A stretch of 64,000 nt of DNA from Rotaria macrura (taxonomy: Eukaryota > Rotifera > Eurotatoria > Philodinida > Philodinidae): the NCBI GenBank assembly GCA_900239685.1, contig OENT01000438.1, positions 52,926 to 116,925 on the forward strand. The letters are read 5' to 3'. The first letter of the stretch is position 1; each line of letters opens with the position of its first letter. The notes beneath the pieces are model-generated. The model was given only the letters and a program-made list of their open reading frames with translations. It did not search any database and was not told the DNA's origin. Position numbers and translations under genes: made by a program. This document shows positions 21,068-32,101 of the stretch, one piece after another.

Positions 21068-23622
21068 TAACAACTGACTTGATATGATTGCAAATCAAAA
21101 TTGGCTCTTGGGAAACCATAGAACCTACCGAAAAAATGATGTACTCTTACAGAGATGACACTGGGTTTCCCACTGTTTAATATAGATGTTATCCTTTTAA
21201 AAATCTGCTAAATATCATAGTGGTATCATTTTTGCAATTCAACATTAGATTCGATTCAAAATCAGTGCAGAAAGTTGTCGGGTAATGTTGGATCCCATGC
21301 GCTGACCAATTATCGACTAAAAAATTTGGATTTCATTCCTTCACAGACGATGTTTCACATCGGATCCCAGAGTTTTGAATTGAATAGTGCATACGATAGC
21401 AAAGTGAATCGGAGATACGCTACTCCTATCTTTGAAAATTTGAATGATCAAGAGCGGCTTTTCCTACTATCAGAACGAACTTACAGATGAAAAAAGAGAA
21501 AAACATGCCTTTTCATCTATTATGAAGTAGTCAGATGCAGATAACAACAAAATAGACAAAGCGGTCACGTTCTAGGATCGAATAGATCTTAAAAAGTAAC
21601 TAGAGTTGTGCTGAAGTAGTCGTGAAAATTTGTAAGGTATGCTGTTCAGGTAGGCCTCAACAAAAATGACACACACCATGCGGAGGAAGCTCTCCAAAAC
21701 TGAATGCAGCAAATATAAGGACAAAATTTTAAATATACCAGTCGATTTCTTTGCTAGCTCTTAGTTAGTCTGTTCATCCTAAACTAAATACCATATGTGT
21801 ACAGACAGGCTTCGTATATGGTCGTATGTAGTTAAAGATATAGATCTAAGGATATAGATTAAAGAAGAAGAAGGAGTCAAGAGCACGGGTTTGTTTTTCT
21901 CTCTTCAACAGGGTGCATACAAAGCCAAAAGATGGTTTTGACTTATTATCCGTTAGAAGAACCTTTCTTAGTTTCGTAAAAGACGTTCTTTTGGAGCCTA
22001 GACGGTTGGTTCATATTTTTCTCATTAAGAAACATAGTGGATCCACTTCATAGGTGTAATGAAATCGCAGTTGCTATGACGACAAAATGAGGGTCAGCTA
22101 AGTGGAACCAAATCGGAGCCTACATAAATTGCGCTGGAATCCTATAGGAGTCATCGAAACTCATCGATTTTCCGTTCTGAAAAGCCAAGGAATAAGACAA
22201 GCGGTTAGTATAAGATCCAGTCCCACTAAATCCTAAGGGTAAATGAGACGGAAAATTTCCATAGGAATTTGTCGCATCTTCTGTGTGGATTCATCGTAAA
22301 GTGTCACTCTCTACTGAAATATCTAGGGTTTTCTCTCGAACTATATGAATTTTGTAGCATTCAACAGTGATTTTCGTCGGCCTTGGATGAACTACCTATC
22401 TAAAATATTAAATGGTTGCCCATAAGACTGACTAAATGTAACTCCTATTCAATTTTGAGGATAGATTCATCCTACGACTAGGGAATTGGCGAATTTCATT
22501 TTCTGTGAGTTCTTTTCGGTGCCATCGAACTTTTCACAAAAATAGACTACGCAATTATCGTTTAGATTCCATAATTCTTTTAGATTCAATCACAATTGTT
22601 TTTAACCTCAATGCATCTAAAGTCTCATGAAGGAAGCATCATCTGTGTAAAATACAAACTCGTATTAGAAAATGTAGCTATAAAGATTGAGAGAATAATA
22701 GTGGAAATGGAGACAAAATGAATAATAAAATGGTAAGTGTCAGCGTAAATAATCCTGATAGAATCAAATATAAATTCTGATGTAACAAATTATACTATAT
22801 TGTGAAAAGCAAAAGATTTATTGGAAAAATATAAAAGTATACTGCAAGCAAATATCGATAGAGAAAGGTAGTGATAAATGTGATTGCAGATAAATAATAT
22901 AGATAACGAGTTCCCCAGGAAATAGAAGTGGTGGAACCAAATATTAGTATCATTATGGGTGCTTACTAATAACTGCAACGAGAAAAGCATCTTCTGAAAC
23001 AATCAAAATTTTCTCAGATCGATAGGTAAGCCGGAGAGAGTAGTAATGAACAAGTGTTACTGAGTACCTGGAGTGCAATATTTTACAGGTTTTCTACTTT
23101 CCGAAAGGTTCTTACCGACAGAACCTATTAGATGAGTACTATTTTAAGTAAATTTCAGATGTTCTAAACTTTGCAGTTGGGACTTTTTCATCGGAAAAAT
23201 TGCAGAAAATACATTGTAGTTGGGAAGTCAAGAACCTTTTGAAAGATGTTAAAAAATGGAACTCGTTCACATCGTTCTGTATAGTTCCTTTTTTGTGAAA
23301 CTCGATCTAAGGGAAGCGTTGAGTACAGAAAGTCGAAATTGACAGCTCTCCACCAAATACATGGAACACATCTTAGAAGCGGCTTATCACTGATGTGATA
23401 GACGCCTGACGAGTAGACCAGCACAAACTGTGATCAATCTCTGAGTTCCCAGTTTCACATTGTCAAAGCATCCTTTGTCTTTCATATTATAATTGGACAA
23501 GGATTCCACTAACAGTCTCTATTCAATAGCAATCGGATGCGTATTCCATTTGAAGAAATCCATATCTCACAAGTTGTTAGGGTCAGTGCTGAACCACACT
23601 AACGCTAATCGATGATTAAGAT
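21068..23622. other. intergenic, nothing recognised
   Basis: Only short stop-bounded frames. No family motif, splice-linked exons, RNA gene or clear inverted repeat was seen. Confidence 0.5.
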
Positions 23623-23698
23623 GTGCCTTCTAGTCTAATTGGCTAAGGGAAACTGCCCGGATGGTAGGAGGTGTCGGTTCGATTCCCGCAAAGGTCAC
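23623..23698 (+). pseudogene. tRNA-like sequence (degenerate tRNA or SINE head)
   Basis: Carries an A-box-like TCTAATTGG and a good B box (GGTTCGATTCC) at tRNA spacing, with imperfect acceptor strands (GTGCCTT against AAGGTCAC) and a T4 run just after. The anticodon stem can only be formed with a 5-base loop or with a loop lacking U33. I therefore treat it as a tRNA pseudogene or the head of a tRNA-derived SINE, not a working tRNA. Confidence 0.5.
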
Positions 23699-24954
23699 CT
23701 TTTCATCGTTCAGTCACAAAGCAACATGACACTGCTTGTCCCTTTCGTTCTATATCTCATATATATCTCTTTCCATTCCTTTCTATATCGCTCACATATG
23801 AAGCTAACACAAGTTGTAAAAGCGAATGTTCTACAAATTTGAACACAGTGATGGTCGACTCCGTCAAATTTTTACAAAAAGATATAAAAAATCGATTTTG
23901 AGCTTCTTTGAACTTCATCTGTATTCTAACGGTTTGAACCAATGTGTTAATGACACGGTGTGTTCGATGAATCATTCCCGTTTTTAATTCTGTGTTTATT
24001 TACTTTATTGATTGGCTCATAAGTAAAACAGCGAAATTTGTCATCCTAATTTTTCTTCAGTCTCTAATAATATTCACTGGCTTGTGTCAGCATGAATGAC
24101 TGTGATTTGTCAAACTGTCCCAAAAGTTGCAAAATGCGTTGGTGTCCCTTTTGACTATGGTTTGGACATTTATTTTAATTCGAAATAGTTTACCGAAGCT
24201 TTTCCCGAACTCAGAAGAAATGCTTTAGGACAGATAGTAGGAATGTTCATGATTAGATATTTAATAAGAGAGCGCGAGGAATATACATTGTGAAACTCTA
24301 TGGTATAGTTTTTATTTGGTATAATTTATTAGTAGCTAGTCTTCTATAGTTAATTTTGCACGAAGCACCTTAGAATTCAACCATTCAAATGCATCAACGT
24401 TGCTGATTTTTGTGAAACTCACTTTACAAAAAATAACGAGTGTGAGTATATATATCCAAAACTTTTCTGCTTCCCTTTTTACAGATACCTATCTCTATAT
24501 TAGAGACAGACAAGTTTGAAAGTGGACTTCTGAATTCTATTTTTCCATCGTATTTTATAATAGAAGGAGGAATTGATTCAGAAAACGCACTTTATATTGC
24601 GTTTAGCCCATCGATCGTCTAGTTTGGATAGTCCTCGAGTTTCGGATTTTTGGACCTCTGCATTTTGATTTTTACATCTCAGACGGACAGAACTATGTGA
24701 ACTTCAGAGTTTTTCATTGAAGTGAGATTCCGGATTCAAAAGTCTTTTTTATCTCATATAATGCGATCTTTTTTCGTACAGAATTCTACTGAGAGTTCTA
24801 CATTTTTGTCCTGTCGGGACTAACTCTGAGGAAGTTTTACAACGATATTAAGACGTCAGAACATTTTACTGAAATACTCTCCCATTTATTTTTAATATTA
24901 AATCAACTGATATTATAAAAACAATGCCAAAACAATTATTTTTTATAGACGAAA
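23699..24954. other. intergenic upstream of the NHL gene
   Basis: No coding region seen. It would include the promoter and any 5' leader of the NHL-repeat gene, but no specific element can be named. Confidence 0.45.
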
Positions 24955-27900
24955 ATGAGAACCATTGTCGAAACAGATGCGACAACAGTCCGTGTGAAAG
25001 AATATCCTAGGCGAAACAAGAAGGGAACTGCTTTGGCCGTGACCATATCGATTTTTCTTATATGTTCTATATTGGTTTCTATTGGATATTTCAATAAAGG
25101 AAATGAATATAATCTAGAGAAATCACAGCAAGAAAATCTCATTCAATTCAAAACCTCCATCAACTCTGGCGGCAGCGGCAGTAATGGGAAGCATCAAGGT
25201 AATTTTATATATCCTTTACTTACGACTTTTGTTTCCTTAGCCTACAGAAAAGAATCCATTCGGATTTACTGTTTCTTTGTCAAAGCGTTTTCTAATTTTA
25301 ATGAATTTCACTCAGTGTCAGATACTGATCTCTTTTATCTATGGTTTGATGTTGAATGAGTCATTTCTGTGGTAGACTAATGATGAAAAACCAGCCGTCC
25401 GCATGTAGCGAAATAAATAATAGAATGTTTCGTTACTACTGTAGTATTTATCTGATTATGACGTTATGAGAAACTGGAGGAATAGCGTTACAGATATTCT
25501 CGGTGTCAAATATTCACTGCAGAACTCCATCGCTCTAGTTCCGTCCATTTCGTGCAAAACACACGTTTATATAGGAGAGGGAAAACTAGAGAGAAGAGAG
25601 AAAAGGTTGAATAAATGTCAGAATGAGCATGGTAGTTACTATTGGTCATGAGGTCAGAGCATCAATCCGGATAGTGACCGATTGAAGATGCACATACGTC
25701 GTGACATTGTTATTGGCACACCACACTGTATTTTTCAGACGATTAATAACAGCGTTATGGCTTCCGTGTGTTCTCCACCGAAGCCTGCATCAGTGATATG
25801 ATCGGTTTGTGTTTTTCTCAAAGTGACCTGATATGAACCCAATATAGTCAAAACTTATAATTAGCAAAGGAATGTATCAGAAAATCAGATTTAGATACAA
25901 TCAGTGAACATTTTTTGACACTGAACCAATCTACCTTTTAAAATGCACAAACCAAACCGACCTCCATTGCGGGTTCTTTTGTCTATAGGAGAACCATTCC
26001 ATAAAAATGACGAAAACGTTTGATCCATTCACCAATTTATATCCACGTGTGTAAATAAAATAAACAGAAATTTTTAAATCCGTTGATTATTGGCGTTTGT
26101 TATTTCTTTTTCTCAACAAATAATACCGATATTGAGAAACTAAAACTAATAATTTAGGCACACTAACTACTGCACAAAACCGATCACCGAACATCTGTTC
26201 CAAGACTACCTGGTTGAAAAAAGCCATAACTGTCGCTGGTGGAAATGGTGCTGGCTCTGCATTGCATCAAATTAATCATCCAAGTGATATTTTTGTCGAT
26301 ACTAAGAATGCTATATACATAGCCGATTCTCGAAATCATCGAATTGTCAAATGGGATGTAGGCGCTACGCAAGGTCGTGTAGTGGCAGGTGGTAACGGAC
26401 ATGGAAATCAAGCAAATCAATTAAACTATCCAACAGCAGTATTCGTAGACAAACAAGGTGACATCTATATCGCAGACAACAGAAACTACCGAATTCAAAA
26501 GTGGGGCAAGAATAAAAAGTATGGAGAAACGATAATCGATCCAATCGATAGTCGAAATCGTTCAGATCAGTTCGACTATTGCTGCAGCATCTATGTTGAT
26601 GGAGCATACAACATTTATGTTTCGGAATTTCGAAATCATCGAGTTATGAAATGGTCACCAACAACGCAATCGAGAGAGAACGTTGCTCACTTACATGCGC
26701 CGATGGGCATTCATGTCGATGAATCCAATCACAACATCTATGTCGGAAGTTACTCTGAAAGTTCTATTCAACACTTTTTGGTAAATGGCACATTGATTCG
26801 TCAGATCGGAAAAGATCTCATCAAGGGTTTCTTTGGTTTTACCATTATTGACGATGAATCATCAAGGAATACGCATGCTTTTATTGCAGACAGCGAACGT
26901 CATCGAATATTGCAACTGCGATTGAGCGATAACTACAATTTGAAAACTATAGCAGGCACAAGTGATTTGGAAGGGAACGAGGAAAATCAACTCAATACTC
27001 CGATAAAAGTTCAACTTGATTCCCTTGGTAATTTACTCGTGCTTGATCTGAAGAATCATCGAGTTCAAAAATTTCTCATAAGGAATAACGATTGTCATGT
27101 TCCATCAGCAAGTCCTAGGTCATGGGACTCCACATTCTCATTTCATCGGAATCATTCGAAGCGGGCCTTTCATCTTCTAGTTCGTCCACAGATTAATAAC
27201 CAAATGGCACAAGGCTCACATAGATACATCAATTCTCTCTCTTCATCTAGGTTAATGAAACCTCATATGTCGATAAATCGCTTTAATAGCCCCGTTTCGA
27301 ATATTCTTCTCCCAATGAGAAAAGGCTCACGCCTATATGTCAGTTCTCTCTCTTCATCTCTGGTCGATATACCTGAAATGTCGATAAATTACGATAAGAG
27401 CTCGGTCTCGAATACTCATCCACTAAGCGAAAGAGTTTCACATGCAGACGACAGCTTTTTCCGTCTACCACAGTTTATCCCTCTTGATGAGTCCACAGAT
27501 GGCGACAAGAATTCGGCTTCGAATACTCATCTCCCAATGGAAAAAGGTTCACTCACAAACAACCGTTTGGTGTCACTACCCCGGTTTCGCCATCCTTATG
27601 TGTCCACAAATAAAGATAAGAATCCGACTTCGAATACACATCTCCCAATGGAAAAAGGTTCACAAGCAAAAAACCGTTTGGCTCCTCTACCCCAGTTTTG
27701 GATTCCTTATAATCTGAACGCGGTACCCTACCAGAATCAGGGACTTGATATTCTGGTAAATAGCCTGACAACCACAATTACGAATGATTTCTATGATGAT
27801 CTATCAACATATCCACCCCGTTCGATCTCTAGAATACCTCCATATCAGCCAACCAATAACCAACCTCAGCACGTTTTATCACATCCCATACATACAAATA

Positions 27901-28010
27901 AAGGGGCGATCGTGAGGACGTGGAGCATGACTGTGGGTTTATGTGCATCCTTAGCAAATGGATTGCTGGGGTGGCTATGGGCGCGATTCGTTCGAGAGTT
28001 AAATGGCTAA
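24955..28010 (+). CDS. membrane-anchored NHL-repeat protein (two exons)
   Basis: Predicted 698 residues. Exon 1 is 24955-25198 and exon 2 is 26158-28010. The 959-bp intron (GGTAATTTT...AATTTAG) joins in phase 1 and rebuilds a Gly codon. Residues 1-23 are basic and cytosolic, residues about 24-46 form one TM segment (ALAVTISIFLICSILVSIGYF), and the rest would be outside: a type II protein. A Gly/Ser-rich linker and NICSKTTWLKKAITVAGGNG lead into about six NHL repeats (residues about 100-390), with the pattern N-P-x-x-I-F-V-D, I-Y-I-A-D, N-H-R-I-x-K-W, which build a beta-propeller for protein or ligand binding. Residues 434 onward carry a 37-residue tandem repeat, followed by a Pro-rich tail and a hydrophobic segment near the C-terminus. 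Ligand and role unknown. The large intron could hide another small exon. Confidence 0.82.
27213..27720 (+). repeat. 111-bp in-frame tandem repeat in the NHL gene
   Basis: Four full units of exactly 111 bp (27213, 27324, 27435, 27546) and a partial fifth from 27657. Each encodes 37 residues with the core SxSNTHLPMEKGS. Units 3 and 4 are closest at the DNA level (AATACTCATCTCCCAATGGA against its near copy). No frame change among units. Confidence 0.85.
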
Positions 28011-28262
28011 GGGCGAGAGGATTGCTCAAGGACCAGATAGCAGCACTGATGATCATCTTATTGAACGTTTCTTAATGATTCTGATGCACGAGATTGACAT
28101 TTTTTTCAGTCTCGCGCAGTAATGTTGCAATGATACTAAGTCTCTCTTCTATACCATTCTACTTCTTTCTTATCCCCTCATAACCATAAAAACTAGTTCC
28201 AGTTCGCCTTCTTTGTTTTTTTTCCTCATTTTGTTTCCTTTCAGATATTAAATATGCATGTG
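28011..28262. other. 3' flank of the NHL gene
   Basis: Probable 3' untranslated region and spacer. No canonical AATAAA is obvious before the TA-flanked element begins. Confidence 0.4.
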
Positions 28263-28264
28263 TA

Positions 28265-29204
28265 CACAAGTCGATATTCTTGTCTCTATTCTTTCCAGAT
28301 TCTTTTTTTGCAGAGAAATCTGTCAAGATTCTCTTTAGTCTTGAAGTTCAGCCAAGACTCTTTCTATCGATGAAAGAAAAATATAAAGAGTCTTACAAGA
28401 ATTGCAAGAGGAATATCTTTTAGCCATTTTTTAAGACATATGTAAATCATGAACACTCATTATATCGTGCATTCGTTCAAAAACTTCTAAGCCCTTAACA
28501 CGATGAAATGCATAAGAACTATTGAAATTTAGACGACTCCTATACGTTGCACAGTAAGGATAAGTGCATATTAATATGTATTGATGAAATTTATTGGTTT
28601 ATTTAGCTTTTCCTATGGCTCTAAATGATGAAAATCACGAAGAAGAATCTTAATAGTGATTAGTTCCTGAATATTTCGATAGATTTATTTTATTTTCTTG
28701 AAACACTGTCATTAATCAATTAAAATTACGATTTCATAGCTGCTCTTGTTCGGAATTTTTTTTTTATCGGTACTTGTAGTATTATATACTTTTTGTCATA
28801 TATCTAAGATCTTGAAATGAAATGTGCCACTGTAGCGCTCTCTTTTTTAAGTTTTATTGTGAAAACGTTTTACTAATAATAACGATGATGAAGATAAATC
28901 TAAATATAATAGGCGCATACTGATTCAAAAAACAATATAAGAATCTGATCAGATTATTCAAGAAAATAAACGTAGACTATAATAAAAAGAATCAGTCAGG
29001 GATTTCAAGAAGTGCAAGATTCTTTCCAGATTAGCGCTTTCTTGCCTAACCATCCTAGATTCTGTCTACCGGATTCTTGTCTGATTGACAAGATCTTGTA
29101 AATCTGACAAGAATCTTACATGGAAGATATTGAACAAGAATCTTGACAGATTTCTAAGCAAAATAAGAATCTGGAAAGAATAGAGACAAGAATATCGACT
29201 TGTG
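28265..29204. mobile_element. TA-flanked 940-bp inverted-repeat element
   Basis: TA at 28263-28264 and 29205-29206. The ends are CACAAGTCGATATTCTTGTC and its exact complement at the right. Subterminal segments rich in AAGAATCTTGACAGATT-type motifs mirror each other (about 28300-28350 against 29100-29160). The TA duplication suggests a Tc1/mariner-type non-autonomous element. No transposase seen. Confidence 0.78.
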
Positions 29205-29282
29205 TATGTTTCAATTAATTTATTGTTCTCCCGGAAAAATACTTTGTGAACAACACCAAGAACACATTAATAAATAGGATTT

Positions 29283-29578
29283 GAATGGGTGTGAGTGTGG
29301 CTATGGACGTTGGCTTGGCTGTTGCTGTATGTGATGTGGGAGTATGTGTGTTGTGCTTACGGGTAGTGCTCACGTTGCGAGGGTATACCTGTTAGCGTGG
29401 AAATCGTGTCGGATTGATTCTTCGTTGTGTGTTGCGATAAGTGTGATTTGGTAAGCGTGTTAGTAGGATAGCTTGCTAGCATGAGTGCGGATGTATTGAT
29501 GGTTATGCTTATGGATGGTGTGGGTCTGGTTGTGGGATTGAGTCGCCACGGCAACAATGCTTACACTCGCACCCACAT
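29283..29578. repeat. paired G-rich/C-rich block 6 (long)
   Basis: A ~250-bp degenerate G/T-rich tract (GGGTGTGAGTGTGGC, GATGTGGGAGTATGTGTG, GGTGTGGGTCTGGTTGTGGG) ends in a short C-rich tract (TTACACTCGCACCCACATT). The polarity matches the other blocks, though the right half is much shorter. Short ORFs here are low-complexity artefacts. Confidence 0.6.
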
Positions 29579-29634
29579 TATTTTTGATTTCTGCTGTTGT
29601 TTTGTTTTTAAATATCCACAAAGTTGACTTAAAG

Positions 29635-29713
29635 GCAAGGGGAAAAAGCAGACTTCTGTACTTCTTGGTACTTCTGTACTTCTGAAGTACAGAAGTCTGC
29701 TTTTCCCCCCTTG
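29635..29713. mobile_element. 79-bp hairpin MITE, relative of 20771-20864
   Basis: Arms GCAAGGGGAAAAAGCAGACT and GTCTGCTTTTCCCCCCTTG, extending inward through TTCTGTACTTC on both sides with a short loop. The outer 20 bases match the hairpin at 20771 (GCAAGGGG, AAAGCG/AGACTTC). Confidence 0.7.
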
Positions 29714-30957
29714 AGTTTTGTACAAACCACAAGTGATAGATCCAGAACACTCGTTTCTATAGTATAGTATAGTTTCAAACGTAGCGTGAATATCATTCGA
29801 TCTCTTCAAAAACAAGTTATTTTCATGTCACATAGCTAGCAAGAATATATATAATGATACGGTTAAAGTTCAGTTGCATTTGATAGATATTCCTAACATA
29901 AACAGTATGATTATCGGATTTATTTTTGCTTTTTCATGTAATACATACCATGTTGGTAGATCGTACATGTCTCAAATTTTTCAATTAATAGTGATATTTC
30001 CTGCTGCCACCCTATTTCAATATTTTTCAACTAACATTGAATAAAAATTTCACCCTGTGAACGATTTTTAACATTCGCACACACCTAAGCAATGAGAGTA
30101 TATGGTTGTTAAGTTTCGAAACACATTCTCATCTAGAATCAATTCAATCGTTTCAGTCAATAGAAAACATGCTAAATGATTCAGTTGCAGATTATCTATG
30201 GTGTTACTTAAATGTTGATCCTCTGTTTAGGAATTGCATGATATGATTGAAATAATAAGTTATGTGATTTGAGTTGAACGAAAACTGCCCGTTAATTTGT
30301 TTTTGAGATGCTTGTCAAAGAAGACACAGATACCAATAGCTCGATTCTAAATGGATCCATAATCCTCAGATTTCTATTCTACGACAGATCGGTCTATAAT
30401 CGTTTGCTGACTAACAATCACATGCCATTGTGTTGGTAGTATTGATAAACAAAGTGTGACATGTAAACTACGTGAGCTCACACTTTAGAATTATTGAATA
30501 TGATAGTACTAAAATTTTATCGGGATGAAGGTAAATATCAAAGAGATTCTAATCATTATATTCAGATATTTCTGCAAAAAACACAGTTTTTCTTCATTAT
30601 CGCTGAACAATACTTTTGATTTTCTTGTTGAATCTGCGCATAGAATCAAAATACATACTTGGTAAGCAAATTTTATTTTGATTAAGTCACAATATTCAAC
30701 TACGTATACTTGACAATAAACTATTCGAATTTATGTCATAATAGTTTTAAATTAGCACATGTACAACAGTGCCAACCTATTGTAGTGTTGTCCTGTGATG
30801 TCGTTTTAGGAAGAAAGAGAGAAATTTATGACTAAGTCGATGATTCATTGAAGATGTGTATTGCAACATGGTCGAGAAAAAGTGTAATTTCTTGTTATGA
30901 TCCATGCAAATACGAGTCATATTTTCAAGAAAAGTATGAATAAAAAATTGATTTATT
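29714..30957. other. intergenic, nothing recognised
   Basis: AT-rich, with no ORF above background, no repeat ends and no RNA gene before the tRNA. Confidence 0.5.
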
Positions 30958-31028
30958 TACACCGGCTGGGAGTCGAACCCAGGTTTCTAGTGTGTGAGAC
31001 TAGCATTTTACCGTTAAACTACCAGTGC
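30958..31028 (-). tRNA. tRNA-Val (anticodon CAC), second type
   Basis: Minus-strand cloverleaf. The acceptor is GCACTGG with CCGGTGT (a G-U pair at 1-72), followed by discriminator A. The D arm is GTTTAACGGTAAAAT, the anticodon stem CTAGT/ACTAG with loop CTCACAC (anticodon CAC), and the T arm CTGGG/CCCAG with TTCGACT. A T6 run about 10 bases downstream would terminate RNA polymerase III. The body differs clearly from the tRNA-Val(CAC) at 6285, so the two are not recent copies. Confidence 0.88.
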
Positions 31029-31319
31029 TTGTTCGTAGTGTAATAGAAAATTTTGCAATCCACTAACTTTATTCAATGATCTTTAAAACTACCAAATAGT
31101 ATAAATATCCAAACCAATTGTTGTTATCATATATCTAAACATGATAGACATGTCATGATCAAAAGAGAACAGGAGGGAAATGAGAGATAGAATGCGAATA
31201 TCTATTATAGGATAGTTGGATATTGAATTTTGATGCTATTCTATCTAATAGAAGACTTGTGAATAGAATCATATTGAATAAACTCATCTGTATCTAAAAG
31301 AATCTTAACGAGAATTAAT

Positions 31320-32101
31320 TAGAGGTTTGCAGGGTGCACATAACCTGCCCTGACAAGACAGGACAGAGCAGGTTAAGAAAAATAGTAGGATAGGTCAGAG
31401 GTAGGTTAGAACATTTTTAAATGGCAGTTTATAGGGTAACAATGTCATAACCTTTTAATTAACCTGCTGTTAAATTATCGCAACAAGCATTGTCGACATC
31501 TTTCAAAAATGTTACATGAAGAGGAATAAACCAAATCCATGGAAACAAAGACGGCATGATATGCTTTGTATAAAGCGATAACTGAATTAGATTCGTCAGA
31601 GTAAACTTTACCAGGATGGTGGAACAAACATTCTCTAATATTTTCACAGCTTTCTCTATTCACGAAGTCTTTGAAAATTAATCGTAATGGATGTTCGTCA
31701 ATTTAGCATTGTTTTAGTATGAAATTATACCATGGAATACAAAATGAGGAAATTTCGCTGGCAATTAGAGGTTTAAGAATGAATAATCTCCCTACGTGCT
31801 TATCTGAATAATCCTCTAATTGCATTTTCTGCAAGTTCAGCTATATCGGAACGTATTTTTAGCACTTTGAGGCGAATTTTGAAAATCAAAAGACAGTTAT
31901 TGAAAGCCGATGTTGTTAATTAGAAACTTCCGAGCAAATTGAGTATTATTTTTTTTGCTTTATGCTTCAAACAAATAAAATGAAATAAAATTTACGAAAA
32001 TTATGTGAATTCGATCAATCCTTCTTTTGAAATATTAAATACTACAGGGCACGGTAGGACAATTTACAGTTTACGAAAATTGTGTTCTCTGCAGTCCTCT
32101 A
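31320..32101 (+). mobile_element. internally deleted hAT element with transposase remnant
   Basis: Ends TAGAGGTTTGCAGGGTGCAC and, on the complement, TAGAGGACTGCAGAGAACAC. Flanking octamers GAATTAAT (31312-31319) and GAATTAGT (32102-32109) match at 7 of 8 positions, the hAT target-duplication length. Within it, 31795-31923 encodes a piece of the hAT C-terminal dimerisation domain. Upstream coding sequence is missing or scrambled, so the element is dead. Confidence 0.8.
31795..31923 (+). pseudogene. hAT transposase C-terminal dimerisation fragment
   Basis: Translates through RAYLNNPLIAF, then SASSAISERIFSTLRRI, and ends ADVVN with a stop. The S-S-x-x-S-E-R-I/V-F-S core is the hallmark of the hAT C-terminal (hATC) dimerisation region. 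Only about 42 codons survive. The RNase H-like catalytic part is absent from the surrounding element. Confidence 0.8.

Noticed and set aside
23623..23698. Functional tRNA
   Set aside because: The anticodon arm and acceptor do not pair well; kept only as a tRNA-like pseudogene.
29357..29815. Three overlapping minus-strand ORFs
   Set aside because: They translate the degenerate CACACCC tract of block 6 and the hairpin MITE.
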